A DNA stretch of 64,000 nucleotides from Firmicutes bacterium AM31-12AC (lineage in GTDB: Bacteria; Bacillota; Clostridia; Lachnospirales; Lachnospiraceae). Under the pieces are notes generated by a model. That model ran no database searches and was not told the DNA's origin. It was given only the letters and a program-made list of their open reading frames with translations. The translations under genes were made by a program, and so were the position numbers. This document shows, in pieces, positions 57,332 to 64,000 of the stretch (its first letter is position 1; every line of letters starts with the position of its first letter). The DNA is taken from NCBI GenBank assembly GCA_003480425.1, contig QUJA01000012.1, positions 15,356 through 79,355 of the forward strand, read 5' to 3'.

Positions 57332-58327
57332 ATGAACTTAAAGGGAAGAAATTTTTTGACATTAAAAGACTTTACTCCGGAAGAAATTACATACCTGCTT
57401 GATTTATCAGCAGAATTAAAAGAAAAAAAGAAAAAAGGGATTCCGGTGGACCACTACAAAGGGAAAAATGTTGCGCTGATTTTTGAAAAAGACAGTACAA
57501 GAACAAGATGTGCTTTTGAAGTTGCAGCATCTGATATGGGAATGGGGTCTACTTATCTTGGACCTACAGGATCTCAGATTGGAAAGAAAGAAACAATCAA
57601 AGATACAGCACGTGTACTTGGAAGAATGTATGATGGAATCGAATATCGCGGATTTGATCAGGAAATCGTAGAGACATTGGCAGAATACGCAGGTGTTCCG
57701 GTATGGAACGGGCTGACAAACCAGTATCATCCAACACAGATGCTGGCAGATATGTTGACGATCCGCGAACATTTCGGAGATTTAAAAGGGCGTAAGCTGG
57801 TATATATGGGAGATGCAAGATATAATATGGGTAACTCTCTGATGATCGCCTGTTCAAAATTAGGTATGCACTTTGTTGCCTGCACAACATCAAACTATTT
57901 CCCAAATGCAGAATTAGTTGAGACATGCCGCGGATATGCAGCCCAGTCAGGTGGAAGTGTTACATTGACAGAAGATGCAATAGAAGGAACAAAAGGCGCA
58001 GATGTTATCTATACAGACGTATGGGTATCTATGGGTGAGCCGGACGAGGTGTGGGAGTCACGTATTAAAGAACTTGCACCATATAAAGTTACAAAAGAAA
58101 TTATGGCAAATGCAGGAGAACAGGCAATCTTTTTACACTGCTTACCGGCATTCCATGATCTGAATACGACAATTGGTAAAGAGATGGGAGAACGCTTCGG
58201 ATTTACAGATATGGAAGTGACAGATGAAGTGTTTGAATCTGAGCAGTCAAAAGTATTTGATGAGGCCGAGAACCGTATGCATACAATTAAAGCGGTTATG
58301 GTAGCAACACTTGGAGAAGTAAAATAA
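57332..58327 (+). CDS. argF: Ornithine carbamoyltransferase
   Basis: 331 residues from ATG 57332 (TAGGAGAG site). Carbamoyl phosphate loop STRTRC, ornithine loop HCLPAFHD, and the long [10 protein letters not shown] helix. It could act in arginine synthesis or in the arginine deiminase pathway (arcB); no arc genes are adjacent. birA starts at the base after the stop. Confidence 0.94.
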   Translation: MNLKGRNFLTLKDFTPEEITYLLDLSAELKEKKKKGIPVDHYKGKNVALIFEKDSTRTRCAFEVAASDMGMGSTYLGPTGSQIGKKETIKDTARVLGRMYDGIEYRGFDQEIVETLAEYAGVPVWNGLTNQYHPTQMLADMLTIREHFGDLKGRKLVYMGDARYNMGNSLMIACSKLGMHFVACTTSNYFPNAELVETCRGYAAQSGGSVTLTEDAIEGTKGADVIYTDVWVSMGEPDEVWESRIKELAPYKVTKEIMANAGEQAIFLHCLPAFHDLNTTIGKEMGERFGFTDMEVTDEVFESEQSKVFDEAENRMHTIKAVMVATLGEVK

Positions 58328-59314
58328 ATGAAAACAGAAATCTTAAAGCTTTTGAGAGAAAGTAAAGATTATGTTTCCGGGCAGCAGTTGTGTGAGACTT
58401 TTGGAGTTTCACGCACAGCAGTCTGGAAAGTAATGAATCAATTAAAAGAAGAAGGATACGAGGTCGAAGCGGTTCGGAATCGTGGATATCGAATCGTGGG
58501 CAGTGCAGACGTTATGACACAAGAGGAGTTAGAAAGCCTTTTGGATGGCCGGACAAAGTGGGCCGGACAGCATGTTGTCTATTCTGATGAGATTGATTCA
58601 ACAAATATAAAAGCAAAACAGTTAGGTGAAGAAGGTGCGTCACACGGGACACTCGTAGTGGCAGATATGCAGACTGCAGGTCGAGGAAGAAGAGGACGTG
58701 GGTGGGATTCACCATCCGGCAGCAGCATTTATATGTCCATTATGCTTAGACCAAAATTTCCACCGGTAAAAGCACCTATGCTGACAATCGTAATGGCTTA
58801 TAGCGTAGCAAGAGCATTGCGTACATGTACCGGATTAGATGTACAGATTAAGTGGCCGAATGATATTATCCTGAATGGAAAAAAGATTGTTGGGATATTG
58901 ACAGAGATGAGTACAGAAATCGACTATATTAACCATGTAGTGATTGGAGTCGGAATCAATGTCAACACAGAAACATTTCCAGAGGAGATAGCAGATAAGG
59001 CAACTTCTCTTCGGATTGAGATTGGGGAAGTACAGAAGAGAGCACCGATTGTAGCAGAAATTATGTCTGAGTTTGAAAAATGCTATGAAGAATTTGAAAA
59101 ACAGGAAGATTTGAGCTTTATTCAGGAAGAATATAATAAGCTGCTTGTGAATTGCGGAAAGGATGTCTGCATTTTAGGTGCAAAAGAATCTTATCAGGCA
59201 CATGCTTTGGGAATTAATGAAACCGGTGAATTAATTGTCCGCCGGGAAGATGGAAGTAAAGAAACCGTATATGCAGGAGAGGTATCTGTGCGTGGAGTAT
59301 ACGGATATGTATAA
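58328..59314 (+). CDS. birA: Biotin-protein ligase / biotin operon repressor
   Basis: 328 residues: N-terminal winged helix (about 1-65, SGQQLCETFGVSRTAVWKVMNQL), so it can repress transcription; catalytic domain with GRGRRGRGWDSPSGS and KWPNDIILNGKKIVGIL; C-terminal SH3-like domain. Attaches biotin to carboxylases. Confidence 0.95.
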   Translation: MKTEILKLLRESKDYVSGQQLCETFGVSRTAVWKVMNQLKEEGYEVEAVRNRGYRIVGSADVMTQEELESLLDGRTKWAGQHVVYSDEIDSTNIKAKQLGEEGASHGTLVVADMQTAGRGRRGRGWDSPSGSSIYMSIMLRPKFPPVKAPMLTIVMAYSVARALRTCTGLDVQIKWPNDIILNGKKIVGILTEMSTEIDYINHVVIGVGINVNTETFPEEIADKATSLRIEIGEVQKRAPIVAEIMSEFEKCYEEFEKQEDLSFIQEEYNKLLVNCGKDVCILGAKESYQAHALGINETGELIVRREDGSKETVYAGEVSVRGVYGYV

Positions 59315-59325
59315 GGTGGTATGAT

Positions 59326-59688
59326 ATGGAAAACACAGAAGAGATTGTACTTTGTGCAGCCAGTGCATATGAGCAGAAGTTTTATTTGAATCCGGATTTT
59401 ATGACACTTCCGGAGTCAGTTCGCCAGGAACTTCAAATCATGTGTGTACTGTATACAGCTGATGTTGGCGGAATCCTCATGGTTGTATATGATGAAGATG
59501 GAAACCTTGAATTGAAAGTCGAACATGATGAAAATGATTTCGAATTTGACGAAATTGGAAGCGTTCTTAAAATTAAAGAATTGCAGAATACAAAAAGAGA
59601 ATTATTTGAATCATTGGAATTGTATTATAGAGTCAAATATCTTGGAGAAGACATTGATTTGGATGATGTCGAAGATTCAGAAGAATAG
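59326..59688 (+). CDS. Conserved acidic protein (DUF6145-like)
   Basis: 120 residues, very acidic, ending in DIDLDDVEDSEE. YEQKFYLNPDFMTLPESVRQEL and GGILMVVYDEDGNLEL suggest a small mixed alpha/beta fold. It lies between birA and dusB, 11 and 15 bases from them. I recall similar proteins in Lachnospiraceae as DUF6145; function unknown. Confidence 0.6.
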   Translation: MENTEEIVLCAASAYEQKFYLNPDFMTLPESVRQELQIMCVLYTADVGGILMVVYDEDGNLELKVEHDENDFEFDEIGSVLKIKELQNTKRELFESLELYYRVKYLGEDIDLDDVEDSEE

Positions 59689-59703
59689 GTTAAGGGGAAC
59701 TAT

Positions 59704-60666
59704 ATGAAACAGTTAACAATTGGAAATGTTACATTGGACAATTGCTATGTACTGGGACCGATGGCAGGCGTAACAGACCTGCCATTTCGTTTGTTATGTA
59801 GAGAACAGGGAGCAGGTCTGCTGTGCATGGAAATGATCAGTGCAAAAGGAATTTTATATAACAATAAAAATACAGAAAGTCTGCTTCAGATTCATCCGGA
59901 TGAGATGCCGGTATCATTGCAGCTATTTGGTTCAGATCCAAAGATTGTAAGTGAGATGGCGAAACGTATCGAAGAAAGACCATTTTCGATATTAGATATT
60001 AATATGGGATGTCCGGTGCCGAAAATTGTCCGAAACGGAGAAGGGTCTGCATTGATGAAAAATCCGAAGCTGGTGTATGAACTTGTATCAGCAACAGTGA
60101 AGGCAATTCAAAAACCGGTAACTGTCAAAATCCGAAAAGGATTTGATGATGAACATGTAAATGCAGTAGAAATTGCAAAGATTATTGAAGAAGCCGGAGC
60201 TTCGGCAGTTGCGGTACATGGCAGAACGAGAGAACAGTATTATTCAGGAAAAGCTGACTGGGATATTATTCGTCAGGTAAAGGAAGCCGTTCATATTCCG
60301 GTTATTGGAAATGGAGATGTGACATCGGGAGAAAAGGCAGTTGCAATGCAGGAACAAACAGGATGTGACGGAGTAATGATCGCACGCGGGGCACAAGGAA
60401 ATCCATGGATCTTTTCAGAGCTGACAGCATATGAAAAAACAGGTGAAATGCCGAAACGTCCGGATGTAGATGAGATACGTCAGATGATGCTTAGACATGC
60501 AAGACTCCAACTGCAATATAAAGGCGATTATACCGGAATCCGAGAGATGAGAAAACATGTTGCCTGGTATACCAAAGGACTGCATAATGCAGCACGTTTA
60601 AGGGATGATATCAATAGCGTTGAGAGCTATGAAGAACTTGAAAAAATCTTGACAGTATTGGCATGA
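59704..60666 (+). CDS. dusB: tRNA-dihydrouridine synthase
   Basis: 320 residues, FMN TIM barrel. LGPMAGVTDLPFR, catalytic Cys in DINMGCPVPKIVRNGEGSAL, VKIRKGFDD and HGRTREQYYSGKADW. Reduces uridines in the tRNA D-loop. The greA promoter lies in its last codons. Confidence 0.95.
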   Translation: MKQLTIGNVTLDNCYVLGPMAGVTDLPFRLLCREQGAGLLCMEMISAKGILYNNKNTESLLQIHPDEMPVSLQLFGSDPKIVSEMAKRIEERPFSILDINMGCPVPKIVRNGEGSALMKNPKLVYELVSATVKAIQKPVTVKIRKGFDDEHVNAVEIAKIIEEAGASAVAVHGRTREQYYSGKADWDIIRQVKEAVHIPVIGNGDVTSGEKAVAMQEQTGCDGVMIARGAQGNPWIFSELTAYEKTGEMPKRPDVDEIRQMMLRHARLQLQYKGDYTGIREMRKHVAWYTKGLHNAARLRDDINSVESYEELEKILTVLA

Positions 60667-60677
60667 TTGGGTATAAT
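60649..60677 (+). promoter_or_regulatory. Promoter of greA
   Basis: TTGACA (60649-60654), 17-base spacer, TATAAT (60672-60677), both consensus; it overlaps the dusB stop and gives a leader of about 240 bases. Confidence 0.85.
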
Positions 60678-60680
60678 ATT

Positions 60681-60758
60681 ATAACTGCGAATAAGACTAA
60701 AAAAGAGATGGACCATGCTTGAAAAACAAAAGGTTTGGGACATCTTTTAGTTGCGTTA
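60681..60758 (+). promoter_or_regulatory. Structured greA leader
   Basis: ACTAAAA-GATG pairs with CATCTTTTAGT around 60694-60752. An 11-codon ORF (ATG 60714 to TAG 60749, MLEKQKVWDIF) lies in the loop with a weak ribosome site. The remainder to 60923 is AT-rich with nothing recognised. Confidence 0.4.
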
Positions 60759-60923
60759 TGAGATTAATTTACAAGAACAAACAGACAGAAGAATAAGACA
60801 GAAGTATTCAGAATATATTTATTTCAAAATATAGATTTGAAAAATAGTAATTCTAAAGTTAATCATAAGATATGATTGCAGACTTAAAAAGAAAACACAT
60901 GAGACTAAAAAGGAGAACAAATC

Positions 60924-61409
60924 ATGGCAGAGGCAAAGAAAAGATTACTGACATATGCGGGATTAAGAGCATTAGAAGAAGAACTTGAAAATTTAAAAGT
61001 AGTAAAACGTAAAGAAGTTGCAGCTAAGATAAAAGAGGCAAGAGAACAGGGAGACCTTTCAGAGAATGCTGAATACGATGCAGCAAAAGATGAGCAGCGC
61101 GATATCGAGGCTCGTATCGAAGAACTTGAAGCAATTCTTAAAAATGTAGAGGTTGTAGTGGAAGACGAAGTGGATTTCGACAGAATCAATGTTGGATGTA
61201 CAGTAAAAGTATACGATGTAACATTTGATGAAGAAATCGAATTCAAAATCGTAGGATCTACAGAGGCGAACTCTTTGGAAGGAAAGATTTCAAACGAGTC
61301 ACCTGTAGGACAGGCTCTGATGGGTAAAGAAGTCGGAGACGTAGTAGATGTTGAGACACAGGCAGGTGTGATCCAGTACAAGGTTCTGGGTATCAACCGC
61401 TCACTCTAG
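60924..61409 (+). CDS. greA: Transcription elongation factor GreA
   Basis: 161 residues: N-terminal antiparallel coiled-coil (AREQGDLSENAEYDAAKDEQ with the catalytic acidic tip) and C-terminal FKBP-like domain. Rescues backtracked RNA polymerase. 14 bases before lysS; AAAAGGAGAAC site. Confidence 0.96.
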   Translation: MAEAKKRLLTYAGLRALEEELENLKVVKRKEVAAKIKEAREQGDLSENAEYDAAKDEQRDIEARIEELEAILKNVEVVVEDEVDFDRINVGCTVKVYDVTFDEEIEFKIVGSTEANSLEGKISNESPVGQALMGKEVGDVVDVETQAGVIQYKVLGINRSL

Positions 61410-61423
61410 GAAGGAGATATACA

Positions 61424-63493
61424 ATGGCAGATAATCAGAAAAAAACACAGGAACCAGACTTAAATCAGTTGAGAAAAGTTCGTCGTGAAAAACTCGCAGA
61501 ACTTCAGCAGAATGGAAGAGATCCATTTCAGATTACAAAATTTGATCAGACACACCATTCACTCGAAGTGAAAAATCTTTATGAAGCACACGAAGCTGAG
61601 CTTTTAAAAGACCGCCAGGAGCCAAATGTAGACGGTCTGGATGAAGAGCAGGTAAAAGAAGTTCTGAAGAAAGATTACGAAGACAAGAGAAGCATTATGG
61701 ATGCAAATCCAATTCACGTATCAATCGCTGGACGTATGATGTTCAAGAGAGTTATGGGAAAAGCTTCCTTCTGTAACATTCAGGATTTACAGGGAAATAT
61801 TCAGGTATATGTCGCAAGAGATGCAATCGGAGTTGATGCATATACAGATTTCAAACGTTCAGATATCGGTGACATTTTCGGATTAGAAGGATTTGCTTTC
61901 AGAACAAGAACAGGAGAAATCTCTATCCATGCTGAAAAGATGATACTTCTTTCTAAGAGCTTACAGATGCTTCCAGAGAAGTTCCACGGTCTGACAGATA
62001 CAGACACACGTTACCGTCAGAGATACGTTGACCTGATTATGAATGCAGACTCTAAAGATACATTTATCAAACGTTCAAAGATCCTTGCAGCAATCCGTAA
62101 GTACTTAAGTGGAGAAGGATTCATGGAAGTTGAGACTCCAATGCTTGTAGCAAATGCAGGAGGAGCAGCAGCAAGACCATTCGAGACACACTTTAACGCA
62201 TTGAACGAGGATCTGAAGCTTCGTATTTCACTTGAGCTGTACCTGAAGAGACTGATCGTTGGTGGACTTGAGAAAGTATACGAGATTGGACGTGTATTCC
62301 GTAACGAAGGTCTTGATACAAGACATAACCCAGAATTTACTCTGATGGAGCTTTACCAGGCATATACAGATTACCACGGCATGATGGATCTGACAGAGAA
62401 TATGTATCGTTTTGTTGCTCAGGAAGTTCTTGGAACAACACAGATTGTTTACAAAGGAATTCCGATGGATCTTGGTAAACCATTTGAGCGTATCACAATG
62501 GTTGACGCAGTTAAGAAATACGCAGGCGTTGACTGGAATGAGGTTAAGACTCTGGAGCAGGCAAGAGAACTTGCAAAAGAACACAATCTTGAATTTGAAG
62601 AGAGACATAAAAAAGGTGATATCCTGAATCTGTTCTTTGAAGAATATGTAGAAGAGCACCTTCTTCAGCCGACATTCGTAATGGATCATCCGGTTGAAAT
62701 TTCACCACTTACAAAGAAAAAACCAGAAAATCCAGAATATGTAGAGCGTTTCGAGTTCTTTATGAATGGATGGGAAATGGCAAATGCATACTCAGAGCTG
62801 AATGACCCAATCGACCAGAGAGAGCGTTTCAAAGCACAGGAAGAACTGCTTGCACAGGGTGATGATGAAGCTAACACAACAGATGAAGACTTTATGAATG
62901 CCCTGGAGATTGGTATGCCGCCTACAGGTGGTATCGGATTTGGTATCGATAGAATGTGTATGTTGTTGACAGGAGCAGAAGCAATCAGAGACGTGTTACT
63001 GTTCCCGACGATGAAGAGTCTTGACTCTGACAAAAAAGCAGGAAAATCCGGAGCAGTAGAAGAAGCAACTGCAAACGAAAACAACGGATTCTTCAAAGAC
63101 AACGCGAAGATTGACTTCTCCAACGTAAAGGTTGAGCCTTTATTTGAAGAAGAGGTTGATTTCGATACATTCAGCAAATCTGATTTCCGTGCCGTAAAGG
63201 TTAAAGAGTGTGTAGCAGTTCCGAAGAGCAAGAAGCTTCTTCAGTTCACACTGGATGACGGAACAGGTACAGACCGCACGATCTTAAGCGGAATCCACTC
63301 TTACTATGAGCCGGAAGAATTAGTTGGTAAGACACTGATTGCAATCACCAACCTTCCGCCAAGAAAGATGATGGGAATCGAGTCTTGTGGTATGCTGCTT
63401 TCAGCAGTGAATAACCTGAAGGATTCAGAGGATGAAGAACTGCATCTTCTGATGGTTGATAACCATATTCCGGCAGGTGCTAAGCTCTATTAA
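61424..63493 (+). CDS. lysS: Lysyl-tRNA synthetase (class II) with C-terminal tRNA-binding domain
   Basis: 689 residues, longer than the usual 500. OB-fold anticodon domain (about 60-190), class II core with FMEVETPMLVANAGGAAARPF, RNEGLDTRHNPEFTLMELYQ and GIGFGIDRMCML (motif 3, to about 530), an acidic linker, then about 110 residues of the EMAP/Arc1p/MetRS-C type tRNA-binding fold: VDFDTFSKSDFRAVKVKECV, LLSAVNN. The extra domain should raise affinity for tRNA. Starts after AAGGAGAT. Confidence 0.95.
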   Translation: MADNQKKTQEPDLNQLRKVRREKLAELQQNGRDPFQITKFDQTHHSLEVKNLYEAHEAELLKDRQEPNVDGLDEEQVKEVLKKDYEDKRSIMDANPIHVSIAGRMMFKRVMGKASFCNIQDLQGNIQVYVARDAIGVDAYTDFKRSDIGDIFGLEGFAFRTRTGEISIHAEKMILLSKSLQMLPEKFHGLTDTDTRYRQRYVDLIMNADSKDTFIKRSKILAAIRKYLSGEGFMEVETPMLVANAGGAAARPFETHFNALNEDLKLRISLELYLKRLIVGGLEKVYEIGRVFRNEGLDTRHNPEFTLMELYQAYTDYHGMMDLTENMYRFVAQEVLGTTQIVYKGIPMDLGKPFERITMVDAVKKYAGVDWNEVKTLEQARELAKEHNLEFEERHKKGDILNLFFEEYVEEHLLQPTFVMDHPVEISPLTKKKPENPEYVERFEFFMNGWEMANAYSELNDPIDQRERFKAQEELLAQGDDEANTTDEDFMNALEIGMPPTGGIGFGIDRMCMLLTGAEAIRDVLLFPTMKSLDSDKKAGKSGAVEEATANENNGFFKDNAKIDFSNVKVEPLFEEEVDFDTFSKSDFRAVKVKECVAVPKSKKLLQFTLDDGTGTDRTILSGIHSYYEPEELVGKTLIAITNLPPRKMMGIESCGMLLSAVNNLKDSEDEELHLLMVDNHIPAGAKLY

Positions 63494-63904
63494 GATGAGA
63501 AAACTGAGCCTTGCGGTGGTGTGCGCTTGCGAACACCGACATAAGGCGAAAAACACACGGAGACGTCAGTCGACGTGATGTAAAGATGTACCGTTTTATC
63601 GAATAGATGGGACGTACTTCATTTGATAAAAAACTAAAAAAACAGCGATTTACATCAAACTTACATCAATTGATGCAAAATTAAGTGCAAGCAAGAAAAA
63701 ATCGCATAATTTGGAACATCAGCAGGAAAACAAGCACGAGCAAAGCGAGTATTTGTTTTCAACTGATGTGACAACGACAAAATCAAGGAGTGCGGAGCAC
63801 GGCAACGGCAAAGCCGTTGGATTTTGGAGTGATAAATGAGTGGGCAATTCCAATCGGAGTTGCCCATTTTAAAATTAATGGAAATGCAAATAGGAATTTT
63901 CAAA
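63494..63904. other. Palindrome-rich non-coding tail after lysS
   Basis: No credible gene. Hairpins in order: GCCTT/AAGGC with an inner GGTGT/ACACC (63508-63547); GCGATTT/AAATCGC (63645-63705); a two-part stem ACATCAG..GAAAACAA (63716-63769); AAAATC/GATTTT enclosing CAACGGC/GCCGTTG (63779-63825); and a terminator at 63841. The inner GCAAAGC or GCTTGC cores recall the palindrome at 17744-17827. Confidence 0.6.
63841..63871 (+). terminator. Probable terminator in the post-lysS region
   Basis: TGGGCAATTCC with GGAGTTGCCCA, AATC loop, then TTTT. Could end the lysS transcript or, less well, the leftward gene at the window edge. Confidence 0.6.
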
Positions 63905-64000
63905 TTAGTCTTTGCAAATAACCTTTGAACCTTCACCATCAATTACAATTCCCTGACGGTTGTTAATCGGGCATAGATTCAAATCCGAAAACTCAGTCAT
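63905..64000 (-). CDS. Unidentified leftward ORF, cut by or starting at the window edge
   Basis: The minus strand is open from the edge to TAA at 63905-63907 (31 codons, starting with an ATG in the last three bases: MTEFSDLNLCPINNRQGIV). It may be the C terminus of a longer protein. No family recognised. Confidence 0.35.
   Translation of the reverse strand: MTEFSDLNLCPINNRQGIVIDGEGSKVICKD

Noticed and set aside
63661..63942. 93-codon minus-strand ORF at the window end
   Set aside because: It crosses several hairpins and the terminator with no recognisable protein features.

Overview
The window looks like a chromosomal segment of a low-GC, Gram-positive gut anaerobe of the Lachnospiraceae (Clostridia). 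The evidence is the AT-rich composition, strong AGGAGG-type ribosome sites, a large Bacillus/Clostridium-type SRP RNA, a SAM-I riboswitch before metK, and several small proteins of kinds I associate with Lachnospiraceae. It also carries both an F-type and a V-type rotary ATPase. Nearly everything is on the + strand and most of it is housekeeping.

Layout. 1-5 kb: Amadori-product (fructoselysine) use and hexose phosphate metabolism: frlD (cut by the left edge), a HAD phosphatase, frlB, pfkA, a Cof-type phosphatase and nagB. 5-6.6 kb: a leftward AEC-family transporter preceded by an unusual leader with tandem Shine-Dalgarno/mini-ORF repeats. 6.7-11.1 kb: a PRD regulator, a free-standing PTS IIB protein, HPr and Enzyme I. 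11.3-17.2 kb: M28 and M20 peptidases, a GNAT acetyltransferase, maf (frameshifted), a small Cys protein and cutC. 17.1-18.2 kb: a non-coding, inverted-repeat-bounded segment holding a 53-nt hairpin array. 18.2-24.7 kb: the F1Fo ATP synthase operon atpBEFHAGDC. 24.9-31.3 kb: a GGDEF/EAL protein, a VanY-like peptidase, glnK-amtB and two lineage-specific proteins. 31.4-39.2 kb: tadA, SRP RNA (ffs), a B12 radical SAM protein, a VanW protein (frameshifted), an AIR-synthase-like protein, an Lrp regulator, an aminotransferase and trmL. 39.5-48.3 kb: the V-type ATPase operon (G/H, I, K, E, C, F, A, B, D). 48.4-64 kb: a shikimate kinase-like gene, murA, SAM-I/metK, a two-component system next to TrkH/TrkA potassium uptake, an rRNA/tRNA methylase, argF, birA, dusB, greA, lysS and a palindrome-rich tail.

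How the genes fit together. The two ATPases appear to use different ions. The V-type K subunit keeps the full set of Na+ ligands known from Enterococcus hirae NtpK. The F-type c subunit keeps the ion-binding Glu but lacks the Gln and Ser of Na+ c-rings. The cell therefore probably couples H+ and Na+ gradients separately, beside a K+ uptake system with its own two-component regulator. EI, HPr, IIB and the PRD regulator form a sugar-sensing module without a permease in the window. HPr has Lys instead of the regulatory Ser46.

Best candidates for something undescribed: (1) the leftward leader at about 6105-6549, with its own promoter, four near-identical 53-55-nt repeats each carrying an SD, ATG-GGA and a stop within 4-5 codons, a fifth mini-ORF (MDEII) that runs into a terminator, and then a transporter gene; (2) the 17148-17854 element, bounded by 15-bp inverted repeats, containing eight 53-nt-spaced units of which at least six fold as hairpins with base changes matched across the stem. 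Three genes (maf, vanW-like, ntpE) are each broken by an apparent single-base loss in a short homopolymer. This points to sequencing error more than to biology.
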